Assembly (NCBI GenBank): GCA_013151315.1
Contig: JAADIN010000171.1
Span: 1-16,599, forward strand
Length of the DNA: 16,599 nt
Direction of reading: 5' to 3'
DNA from: Planctomycetota bacterium
Lineage (GTDB): Bacteria > Planctomycetota > Planctomycetia > Pirellulales > Lacipirellulaceae
Every line of letters starts with the position of its first letter. Position 1 is the stretch's first letter. Below the pieces are notes generated by a model. It was not told where the DNA came from. It made no database searches and worked only from the letters and a program-made list of their open reading frames with translations. Below, one piece after another: positions 1-6,209 of this stretch. A program made the position numbers and the translations under genes.

Positions 1-275
1 TTCCAAACTAGCGTTTCGTACAAAAAAGCATCGGTCTTCGAGTAAAAGTTTTCGAGATCGTCTGACCAGACATGGGGCTCCAGCCCATACTCGGCCAATG
101 CAGTGCGCACATTGCAGCCTAGGTCGTGATGTTCTTGCACAAAGCGTCTGGTGACTTCCGAGATAGGCCGATGACTTATTTCAACAATCAGTTCAAGCAG
201 AAATTGGTTATCTCGGAGCGGTTCGATAAAGGGATCGATCGTTTCAGCTTGCACTAGACTCTTCGGTATAACCAT
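1..275 (-). CDS. 5' part of an unidentified protein gene, cut by the window edge
   Basis: The reverse strand from an ATG at 275 is open to position 1, giving 91 codons without a stop. The protein begins MVIPKSLVQAETID and contains FIEPLRDNQF, HRPISEVTRRF and DAFLYETLVW. It is helical and acidic, with no signal peptide or membrane segment. The segment WSDDLENFYSKTDAFLYETL reminds me of the N-terminal extension of some planctomycete class I SAM-dependent methyltransferases, but no SAM-binding motif lies inside the visible part, so this is only a guess. It starts 51 bp downstream of the lipA stop on the same strand and could be cotranscribed with it. No strong Shine-Dalgarno is visible. The upstream gap is mostly a copy of a repeat end (281-301). 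Confidence 0.55.
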   Translation of the reverse strand, partial: MVIPKSLVQAETIDPFIEPLRDNQFLLELIVEISHRPISEVTRRFVQEHHDLGCNVRTALAEYGLEPHVWSDDLENFYSKTDAFLYETLVW

Positions 276-280
276 AGTTC

Positions 281-301
281 TTAGCTGTGAGAAAGCACTA
301 G
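281..301 (+). repeat. Solo end of the foldback element seen at 6031-6170
   Basis: These 21 nt match 6150-6170, the right end of the 140-bp foldback element, at 20 of 21 positions and in the same orientation. No left end is visible nearby. It fills the gap between the lipA stop and the next minus-strand start codon, so it is either a decayed copy or a solo terminus. Confidence 0.6.
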
Positions 302-326
302 TCCTCAAATTGGTCGCCACAACTGG

Positions 327-1268
327 CTAACCATCTCGACTGCCGAGTTCCGCTTCTTGCAACAACTGCCCCGCACGAAAAGAGCTACGCACCAAAGGCC
401 CTGAAGCCACGCCTCGAAATCCCATCTCGCGAGCTTGGGCCGCCCAGTGTTCAAATTGCTCCGGCACGACATACCGATCAACTGGCAAATAGCGCGAGCC
501 CGATCGGCCAGGAGCCAAGTACTGACCCAGGGTGAGCATCTCGACCCTCGCCTCGCGAAGTCGCTTCATCGCACAGACCACTTCGTCGTCCGTCTCCCCT
601 ACTCCTACCATAATGCTGCTTTTCGTCCAAAGGTCGGGCCGCAACGCTTTGGCTCTGCATAGCACTTCCAAACTTTGAGAAAACGAAGCACGCGGATCGC
701 GCACCTGATCGTCGAGCCGCGGTACGCATTCGACATTGTGGGCAAACACTTGCAGTGGAATTTCTGCGAGCAAATGTTCAAGCGCCTGCCAGTTGCCATC
801 GAGGTCGCTGCAGAGCAATTCGATCGTCGTGTCAGGCCGGCAACGATGGACTGCCTCGACACATTGTCGGTAATGCTCTGCACCGCCGTCCGCCAAATCG
901 TCGCGGTTAACGACCGTAATTACGACATGTTCCAAACCCATTCGCTCGACCGCATCAGCCAATCGCTTCGGTTCGTCAGTATCAAGAGCCTCTGGCTGCT
1001 TGAGCGTCTCGACCGAACAGAATCGGCAACCCCGGGTGCATTCCTTCCCCGCGATCATAAAAGTCGCCGTACCCTGGGCCCAGCAATCATGAATGTTTGG
1101 ACAGCGAGCCTCTTCGCAGACAGTGTGCAACCCATTGCCTTGCACCACGTCTAGCGTACCGTTGAATGTAGCCTGCGCTTTGCCAGCAGGCAGATTCACG
1201 CGCAGCCATTCCGGTAATCGCGGCCGGCGCGGAGGTTCGACAATCGGAAGTGAGCTGCCGTAAGACAC
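327..1268 (-). CDS. lipA: Lipoyl synthase (radical SAM)
   Basis: LipA inserts two sulfur atoms into protein-bound octanoyl groups to make lipoyl cofactors for 2-oxoacid dehydrogenases and the glycine cleavage system. Numbering from the proposed start, the auxiliary Fe-S cluster cysteines are C51, C56 and C62 (CEEARCPNIHDCW). The radical-SAM triad CTRGCRFC is C77, C81 and C84. The RSSF serine motif that ligates the auxiliary cluster is at 294-297, and VNRDDLADGG and TKSSIMVGVGET are typical. The frame is open to an ATG at 1379, but that extension reads through the repeat at 1321-1418. I prefer the GTG at 1268, giving 313 aa, near the usual length, with a GGA about 8 nt upstream. The segment ELLCSDLDGN departs from the proteobacterial ETLVPDFRGR. 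The gene is 169 bp downstream of cysK, with the inverted repeat between them, so it is probably transcribed separately. Confidence 0.95.
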   Translation of the reverse strand: MSYGSSLPIVEPPRRPRLPEWLRVNLPAGKAQATFNGTLDVVQGNGLHTVCEEARCPNIHDCWAQGTATFMIAGKECTRGCRFCSVETLKQPEALDTDEPKRLADAVERMGLEHVVITVVNRDDLADGGAEHYRQCVEAVHRCRPDTTIELLCSDLDGNWQALEHLLAEIPLQVFAHNVECVPRLDDQVRDPRASFSQSLEVLCRAKALRPDLWTKSSIMVGVGETDDEVVCAMKRLREARVEMLTLGQYLAPGRSGSRYLPVDRYVVPEQFEHWAAQAREMGFRGVASGPLVRSSFRAGQLLQEAELGSRDG

Positions 1269-1320
1269 AAGGCATTCCAAGCGTTCTGCTAACTCAACAT
1301 AAAAGCATGTAAAAGATTCC

Positions 1321-1418
1321 ACCACAGAGGCACGGAGAGCACAGAGAATTGAATGAGAGATGGATTGTATATCTTTCACAAATTAAATGTTTCTCAGTGC
1401 TCTCCGTGCCTCTGTGGT
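1321..1418. repeat. Long inverted repeat between cysK and lipA, terminator-like
   Basis: Arms 1321-1348 and 1391-1418 are complementary at 27 of 28 positions, around a 42-nt AT-rich loop. The motif (cacagaggcacggagag) belongs to a class of intergenic repeats I associate with many environmental genomes. It begins 20 bp past the cysK stop codon, so a terminator or mRNA-end-protecting role is plausible but inferred. There is no clean U-tract. Confidence 0.7.
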
Positions 1419-1437
1419 TATTTTTCGTGTTGCACGA

Positions 1438-2376
1438 TCAGCTAGTAAGCCCTTCAAACAGCGGCGTCGAGAGATACCGCTCGCCAAGACTGGCCATGAT
1501 CGTCACGATTCGTTTGCCGGCATACTCGGGCTTCGCCGCGATCTTGGCCGCCGCACACATGTTGGCTCCGCTAGAAATGCCAGCCATGATGCCTTCTTCC
1601 TTCGCCAACCGCCGTGCCCAAAGAAAAGCTTCTTCGTTGCTGACCGTTATCACTTCATCGACGATCGACATGTCGAGGTTGCCAGGAATAAAACCAGCGC
1701 CGATGCCTTGGATCTTATGCGGCCCCGGAGCACCGCCACCGATCACTGGCGAGTCGACCGGCTCGACGGCAATCGCTTGGAAATTGGCGTTCTGTTTCTT
1801 AAGAAAGCGAGAACAGCCGGTAATCGTCCCGCCGGTGCCTACGCCGGCTACGATGGCGTCGATATCGTGGCCCGAGTCTTCCCAAATCTCGGGGCCAGTG
1901 GTTGCTTCGTGGATCGCCGGGTTGGCCGGGTTGTCGAATTGTCCTGCCAACCAGCACCCGCTCGCAGAAGCGAGCTCATTCGCTTTTTCAATCGCCGCCT
2001 TCATGCCTCCCGCAGCGGGCGTGAGTACCAACTCGGCACCCATCGAACGCAGAAGCGCCCGGCGCTCGACCGACATCGACTCGGGCATCGTGAGCGTTAG
2101 ACGATAGCCCTTGGCCGCACAGACGAAAGCTAGCGCGATGCCCGTGTTACCACTCGTAGGTTCCACGATATGCGTATCGGCGTGGACTTTCCCGTCGCGT
2201 TCGCCGGCAGCAATCATCGCCGCCCCGATACGATCTTTCACACTATTGAGTGGCTGGAAAAACTCGCATTTGGCAAAAACTGTCGCATGTCCCTCGGGAA
2301 CCAGACGGTTGATTCGGATCATCGGAGTTTCGCCGATCGCCTCGGCAGCATTTTGGTACGTCTTGTTTCGCGGCAT
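1438..2376 (-). CDS. cysK: Cysteine synthase A (O-acetylserine sulfhydrylase)
   Basis: This PLP enzyme makes L-cysteine from O-acetylserine and sulfide in the cytoplasm. Visible motifs, numbered from the ATG at 2376: the PLP lysine K47 in PLNSVKDR, the substrate loop TSGNTG at 74-79, the phosphate-binding GTGGT at 180-184, KIQGIGAGFIP at 221-231 and ISSGAN at 267-272. The C-terminal GERYLST is characteristic. The length of 312 aa matches the family. The open frame runs to 2436, but the ATG at 2376 gives the standard N-terminus and has an AGG about 8 nt upstream. The enzyme could be CysK or CysM. The GAGFIP segment and overall length favour CysK. A sulfide-using enzyme near a siroheme-type chelatase gene fits assimilatory sulfur metabolism, but they are separated by another gene. 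Confidence 0.95.
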   Translation of the reverse strand: MPRNKTYQNAAEAIGETPMIRINRLVPEGHATVFAKCEFFQPLNSVKDRIGAAMIAAGERDGKVHADTHIVEPTSGNTGIALAFVCAAKGYRLTLTMPESMSVERRALLRSMGAELVLTPAAGGMKAAIEKANELASASGCWLAGQFDNPANPAIHEATTGPEIWEDSGHDIDAIVAGVGTGGTITGCSRFLKKQNANFQAIAVEPVDSPVIGGGAPGPHKIQGIGAGFIPGNLDMSIVDEVITVSNEEAFLWARRLAKEEGIMAGISSGANMCAAAKIAAKPEYAGKRIVTIMASLGERYLSTPLFEGLTS

Positions 2377-2458
2377 GATGGCACCTGAAAGGGGAGGGAT
2401 GCAAGGAGTCTCTAAGGGTGCTTCGATTGTCAACATTCCACCGCAACAGGCAAGCCCG

Positions 2459-2472
2459 GGGATTGCAATCCC
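2459..2472. repeat. Palindrome gggattgcaatccc, shared with the sthA/M16 terminator
   Basis: This perfect 14-nt palindrome has further partial pairing outside it (aagcc against gagcct). The same 14-nt core sits inside the 30-nt palindrome at 7686-7715. It lies 42-55 bp past the stop codon of the secreted-protein gene and 83-96 bp before the cysK start, so it may act as a terminator for the former. Confidence 0.5.
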
Positions 2473-2513
2473 TGAGCCTAGGTCCAGGTGAAAGTTACAG
2501 GGGGATGCAAATT

Positions 2514-3533
2514 TCAGCGCAACCCAAAGAATTTCTTGAAAGAGTTCGGCTTCGAGTGTCGCGCAACCGACGAGCGCCCCGAGCGACCCTTACGAACCAG
2601 ATGGGCCAAGGTCTTCCCCTTGGGGGGGATCACAAAAAATTCGTTGTTGTCGACAATCCAAGGAGTCGACCAACTTTTGCCGTTCTCCCAATTTGCGACG
2701 TCAAAGAAAAAATTGTCGAAAAACATCGCTTTCGAGCCGTAAGGGAACCCCGAGTAAAGATGATCTTTCTCGGTCAGGTCGTCGACCCCTTCGCTCGCAT
2801 AGTAGTGAACCTGCCCATCAGGTGTGAACGACATTCCAAACGTCCACCAGCCAGGCTCGTAGATTTTGGGCCCAGCGATATCGCGGCCATTCTTCTTCGC
2901 CCGAACACTGATTTGGGCAAAGTCTTTATCAAACTTCTTGCTCGTTTCGCTACGAAACAGAATAAAGAAACCGGGCCAATAGGGCTCGACCGAACCATCG
3001 CGGTCGCGACCGCGCACGTCGGCTCGAATTCCGAAGGACGCCCCGGTCCGGTTTTCCCATTTCTCAAATTCCGGCAGATAAACGCGAACCGTGCAACTCG
3101 GACTCCAACCGACAGGCACCGCCCGACCGATGCGAGTCGACACGCCCATAATGAGATCGTCCTGCATCTGAGTCCCCGCAAGTTGTCCAGGGATTCCTGA
3201 AAGCCGAGTCGCCAGCAGCATCGAACCCCGACTCCCCTCAATTCCGCCAGAAGGGGTCGGCACCCGTTTGACCACGTCCGGCTGACCACGCAGCGCGCTT
3301 TCATGCCAACGACCGTTGGTCGATTTTCCGCCAGGGGGCCGTTGCTTTTCATCCTGCTCGTGACTCGCCTTCTTGCCGTTCATCACATAACGCCACTTCG
3401 GATCCTCAAAATCGTCGCCCACCTGTTTTACTTTCACGCCCGAGCCGGGAACAAATGCCTCGTCGGCAGACAACCTCCCGGAGAACCCGAGTACGGTGAG
3501 GATCGAGAGAGAAAAACATACCAGACGAGACAT
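2514..3533 (-). CDS. Secreted protein of unknown function, possibly a beta-sandwich
   Basis: I do not recognise a named family. The ATG at 3533 has GGAG about 10 nt upstream and gives 339 aa. It opens with a Sec signal peptide (MSRLVCFSLSILTVLGF..), with likely cleavage after LSA at residue 23. The open frame extends to 3761, but that part reads through the repeat at 3570-3641 and would bury the signal peptide. The mature part is rich in aromatic and beta-prone stretches (VRVYLPEFEKWENRTGASFG, YWPGFFILFR, GWWTFGMSFTPDGQVHYYAS). This suggests a concanavalin A-like or laminin G-like carbohydrate-associated fold, which is an inference. The basic tail (RKGRSGRSSVARHSKPNSFK) is low-complexity. No catalytic motif is evident. 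It probably acts in the periplasm-like compartment or outside the cell. Confidence 0.8.
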   Translation of the reverse strand: MSRLVCFSLSILTVLGFSGRLSADEAFVPGSGVKVKQVGDDFEDPKWRYVMNGKKASHEQDEKQRPPGGKSTNGRWHESALRGQPDVVKRVPTPSGGIEGSRGSMLLATRLSGIPGQLAGTQMQDDLIMGVSTRIGRAVPVGWSPSCTVRVYLPEFEKWENRTGASFGIRADVRGRDRDGSVEPYWPGFFILFRSETSKKFDKDFAQISVRAKKNGRDIAGPKIYEPGWWTFGMSFTPDGQVHYYASEGVDDLTEKDHLYSGFPYGSKAMFFDNFFFDVANWENGKSWSTPWIVDNNEFFVIPPKGKTLAHLVRKGRSGRSSVARHSKPNSFKKFFGLR

Positions 3534-3569
3534 GGCCGACACTCCAAGACAATGGAAAAGAGCAGGTTG

Positions 3570-3641
3570 GATGTTTGATGTGAGATGTTTGATTGTTGAT
3601 GTAAAATGAGCTCTCACATCAACAATCAAACATCCCACATC
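3570..3641. repeat. Heptad tandem array folded into an inverted repeat
   Basis: Positions 3570-3604 read as five heptads of a gatgttt type. Positions 3614-3641 read as four complementary heptads. Arms 3577-3602 and 3616-3641 pair at 25 of 26 positions, including a perfect 19-bp core (3584-3602 with 3616-3634), around a 13-nt loop. It lies just downstream of the cbiX stop codon and about 37 bp upstream of the secreted-protein start, so it could end the cbiX transcript. Confidence 0.7.
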
Positions 3642-3693
3642 CTTCCCTATCGGCAAAACTTGCGCAGTCGTTAAGCTTTCCCGCGCAGCAGTG

Positions 3694-4128
3694 CTAGCAG
3701 GCGGCTGCGTTGTCGAGACTTTCGGCGATCCGCTCGTCAATAACCCGCAGCAGCAAAGCATGCAGTCCTAGCGGTGCCGTCACCCAATGCCGAACTCCGC
3801 CACAGGCCTCCGCCGCTTCTGCGGCGAGGCGAGGAATATCAGAATTCCAATGTCGTCCAGGCCCCAAGAAATAGGGAAATACAACGACCAACTCGGCACC
3901 TTGCTCGACACAGCGCTCAAATGCCGCACCGATCGAAGGCTCAGCCAGTTCCATATGCGCCGGCTCGACAATCGTCCAATCGGCCTGCTCGCGATAGGCA
4001 TCAACCACTTCGAGCAAAAGTTGATTGCTCTCTTCCCGACGCGAGCCATGGTCGACAAGAACGACCGCCACCCGATTTTTTTCGTACTTTTCGAGTATTT
4101 CGTGGTTCTTTACTTTGCTCGGTAACAT
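3694..4128 (-). CDS. cbiX: Single-domain CbiX/SirB-type sirohydrochlorin chelatase
   Basis: Short CbiX and SirB proteins insert Co2+ or Fe2+ into sirohydrochlorin, for cobalamin or siroheme. This 144-aa protein shows the family pattern: VVLVDHGSRREESN with H27, then PAHMELAEPSI with H58, then the strand VVVFPYFLGPGRH with H93 before NSDIP. H27 and H93 are the expected metal-binding positions by comparison with CbiX-S. The His-rich loop of some CbiX proteins is absent. The length fits a half-size chelatase working as a homodimer. Its ATG shares one base with the TAA of the upstream ABM-fold gene (TAATG), implying translational coupling. Metal specificity cannot be read from the sequence. A siroheme role would fit the nearby cysK. 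Confidence 0.87.
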   Translation of the reverse strand: MLPSKVKNHEILEKYEKNRVAVVLVDHGSRREESNQLLLEVVDAYREQADWTIVEPAHMELAEPSIGAAFERCVEQGAELVVVFPYFLGPGRHWNSDIPRLAAEAAEACGGVRHWVTAPLGLHALLLRVIDERIAESLDNAAAC

Positions 4129-4412
4129 TAGTTCTTATAGATTTTATGCTGCGGCCGTCCCGAGAGGATTTGCTCTTTGCCCCAACTGGTCACCGCTCGA
4201 AAATCGTCGCTTTGGATAAACGAAGTAAAAGCCTCTTCGTCTGACCATTCGCTGGTAATCAAGTACGAAGCGCTGTCGACCGTATCTTTCCAAAGCGTCG
4301 AGCTCGTGTGCCCTTCGGCAGCGTTGAGAGCGTCGATCACGCCCGCGAATTTCTCCTCAAAATCTTGTTGCTTGCCTTCGATAACGTGATAGTTCATGCC
4401 AACGGTGATCAT
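4128..4412 (-). CDS. ABM-superfamily (dimeric alpha+beta barrel) small protein
   Basis: This 94-aa protein has the antibiotic-biosynthesis-monooxygenase layout: strand MITVGMNYHV, a long helix EGKQQDFEEKFAGVIDAL, then YLITSEWSDEEAFTSFIQSD and GRPQHKIY. Such proteins are usually dimers, and members include quinol monooxygenases and IsdG-type haem-degrading enzymes. Aligned by eye to IsdG, N7 is kept, but the catalytic Trp is F65 and the catalytic His is T75, so IsdG-type haem oxygenation is unlikely. The ATG at 4412 has AGGAG about 10 nt upstream. The stop codon overlaps the cbiX start by one base, so the two products are probably made together. This suggests a tetrapyrrole- or metal-related partner role, which is inference. 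Confidence 0.82.
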   Translation of the reverse strand: MITVGMNYHVIEGKQQDFEEKFAGVIDALNAAEGHTSSTLWKDTVDSASYLITSEWSDEEAFTSFIQSDDFRAVTSWGKEQILSGRPQHKIYKN

Positions 4413-4519
4413 AATCTTCGTATCTCCTGGGTATTTGACTGCAAAAGGGTGTTTTGATTGGGTCGGTCTGGATTATCGTCTGGTGGTGCTGTTTCGTAAA
4501 GGCTTGACTTGCGTTTACT

Positions 4520-4575
4520 CCGGCGATCCGTCAGATCGCGGCTATTGGATCGCGGCTATTGGATCGTGGCTAGAG
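4520..4575. repeat. 14-bp tandem repeat overlapping the rarA stop codon
   Basis: The unit gatcgcggctattg occurs exactly at 4534-4547 and 4548-4561, then as a degenerate third copy at 4562-4575, which contains the rarA TAG. The leading 28 nt (4520-4547) are the reverse complement of 12093-12120 at 27 of 28 positions, so both loci belong to one dispersed family. Confidence 0.75.
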
Positions 4576-5886
4576 GCTTCGCAATTTGGCTCGAATCGAT
4601 GCTAACCGTTCGCCCAGTTCGGTCTCAAAACCACGGTTCACTGGCCGATAGTACTCACGCTCGACTCCTAAATAGTCTTGCGCCGCCACGCCATCTTCTT
4701 CGTTGTGCGAATACTGATACCCCTCGCCATGGCCCAGTCGCTTGGCCCCTGCATAATGGCTGTCTCGCAGATGCACGGGCACAGGCGTCGTGCGGCCTTC
4801 GCGTACGTCCTTGCGCGCCTCGCCAATCGCAACCGTTGCCGCATTCGATTTCGGAGCACAGGCCAGATAAGCGACCGCTTGGGCCAAACTGAATTGGCAC
4901 TCAGGCAACCCGACGAACTCGCAGGCCTGCATGGCCGCGACCGCAATGACCAGTGCTTGCGGATCGGCGTTGCCAACATCTTCGCTTGCCAAAATCACTA
5001 GCCGGCGGGTAAGAAACCGCACGTCCTCGCCCCCTTCGAGCATCCGCGCAAGCCAATAAATGCCGGCATCGGGGTCGCTTCCCCGAATGCTTTTGATGAG
5101 CGCACTGATGGCATCGTAATGCGTGTCGCCATCGCGATCGTACTGCACCGCCTTGCGCTGAACCGACTCACTCGCCAGTTCCAACGTAAATTCAACCGGC
5201 CGACTCTCGGTCGACAAGACGCCAATCTCCAGGGCGCTTAGCGCCTGACGCGCATCGCCGTCGCAGGTCGCCGCGAGAAAATCCGCTGCCTCGTCGTGCA
5301 GATTCACAGCAATTTCGCCCAGGCCTCGCTCGCGATCTTGCAAAGCCCGATCGAGCAACGCTCTGACGTCGTTCTCTTCAAGTGGCTGAAATTCAAACAC
5401 CCGGCTGCGGCTGACCAGCGCGCTGTTGACCGCGAAAAAAGGATTCGAGGTCGTCGCGCCCACCAACACAACCGTCCCATCTTCGACGTCGGGTAGCAAC
5501 GCATCTTGTTGCGTTTTGTTGAACCGATGGATCTCGTCGATGAACAACAGCGTCTGTTTTCCGTCGGTCGATAGCAGATCGCGCGCTTCGTCGAGCACCC
5601 GCCGAAGATCTTTTACGCCGCTGGTGACGGCATTGAGCTGGCGAAACCGGCAACGGGTCTCGGTCGCCAACAGCATCGCCAGCGTCGTTTTTCCAGTTCC
5701 AGGCGGCCCATAGAAAAGCAGCGCCGTCAACCGATTGGCCTGAATGAGCCGCCAAAGCAATTTGCCTTCACCAAGAAAATGGCATTGGCCAACAAACTCG
5801 GAAAGCGATCGCGGACGCATCCGCCTCGCAAGCGGCTGAGCACTCCGACGATTGTCAGCCTCGGCAGCTTCAAACAACGATGACAT
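4570..5886 (-). CDS. rarA: RarA/MgsA replication-associated recombination AAA+ ATPase
   Basis: RarA (also MgsA; WRNIP1 in eukaryotes) is a clamp-loader-like AAA+ ATPase acting at stalled replication forks. The 438-aa protein matches the family length. It has Walker A GPPGTGKTT at 60-68, Walker B LLFIDEIH at 113-120, sensor 1 GATTSNP at 143-149, an SRSR arginine-finger region at 159-162 and sensor 2 GDARQALSALE. The C-terminal oligomerisation half contains HYDAISALIKSIRGSDPDA, ASEDVGNADPQAL and GYQYSHNEEDG. The ATG at 5886 has AGGGGAA about 7 nt upstream. The stop codon sits in the third unit of the tandem repeat at 4534-4575, so the last residues (AKLRSL) are encoded right at the repeat boundary. 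The ABM gene starts about 160 bp downstream and is probably transcribed from its own promoter. Confidence 0.96.
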   Translation of the reverse strand: MSSLFEAAEADNRRSAQPLARRMRPRSLSEFVGQCHFLGEGKLLWRLIQANRLTALLFYGPPGTGKTTLAMLLATETRCRFRQLNAVTSGVKDLRRVLDEARDLLSTDGKQTLLFIDEIHRFNKTQQDALLPDVEDGTVVLVGATTSNPFFAVNSALVSRSRVFEFQPLEENDVRALLDRALQDRERGLGEIAVNLHDEAADFLAATCDGDARQALSALEIGVLSTESRPVEFTLELASESVQRKAVQYDRDGDTHYDAISALIKSIRGSDPDAGIYWLARMLEGGEDVRFLTRRLVILASEDVGNADPQALVIAVAAMQACEFVGLPECQFSLAQAVAYLACAPKSNAATVAIGEARKDVREGRTTPVPVHLRDSHYAGAKRLGHGEGYQYSHNEEDGVAAQDYLGVEREYYRPVNRGFETELGERLASIRAKLRSL

Positions 5887-6030
5887 TCGATTCCCCTAAT
5901 CTTCCGACCTCTAACTTTCCCAATCTCTACAACCGTTGTACGCCGAAGCCCTTCCCTCGGCCAGCCTTCCGGTAATACCGGCAAAGTTGCTGATTCTCAC
6001 GGGGCACTCAGTCGAGTGTCGATGCAGGAA
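5887..6030. other. Divergent intergenic region, no gene seen
   Basis: This is the left part of the 323-bp gap between rarA (minus) and sthA (plus). I see no convincing ORF or RNA gene. It contains a near-palindrome ccggtaataccgg (5969-5981) and a small hairpin (6003-6009 with 6014-6020, 4-nt loop). Promoters for both divergent genes should lie in the whole gap, but I cannot place -35/-10 boxes with confidence. Confidence 0.45.
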
Positions 6031-6170
6031 CTAGTGCTTTGTCTCAAAACGTGAGCCGCAACGCGCTAGCGTCGGGTGAATTGCCAAAAACCGACGACAC
6101 CAAGGCACCCGAGGCTAGCGCCTACGGGCTCACAACACGGCTCCTCATTTTAGCTGTGACAAAGCACTAG
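6031..6170. mobile_element. 140-bp MITE-like foldback element
   Basis: The ends ctagtgctttgtc (6031-6043) and gacaaagcactag (6158-6170) are perfect 13-bp terminal inverted repeats. Inside, gcgctagcgtcgggtg pairs with caccсgag-type sequence around 6105-6122 at 15 of 16 positions, and the flanking gtgagcc/ggctcac segments also pair, so most of the element can fold back on itself. There is no ORF inside. A one-ended copy lies at 281-301. The CTAG at each outer end could be a duplicated target, or gcagg on both sides an imperfect one. The right end is only 39 bp before the sthA start codon. Confidence 0.65.
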
Positions 6171-6209
6171 GCAGGCTACACTCCTTTCTTCACAAAGAAT
6201 CAAACGACT

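Noticed and set aside
1349..2107. Long plus-strand open frame opposite cysK
   Set aside because: It lies antisense to a gene with complete family motifs, its translation is low-complexity, and it begins inside the inverted repeat. It is a shadow of cysK.
2418..3200. Plus-strand 260-codon frame opposite the secreted-protein gene
   Set aside because: Arg/Pro-rich composition with no domain; the minus frame has a signal peptide and ribosome-binding site.
3534..3761. N-terminal extension of the secreted-protein gene
   Set aside because: It reads through the heptad inverted repeat and overlaps the 3' end of cbiX; the signal peptide begins at 3533.
4128..4412. IsdG-type haem oxygenase
   Set aside because: Only the Asn of the Asn/Trp/His catalytic triad is kept; the other positions are Phe and Thr by eye.
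5887..6209. Small RNA or tRNA gene in the largest gap
   Set aside because: No cloverleaf or known RNA motif could be recognised; the structure there is explained by the foldback element.
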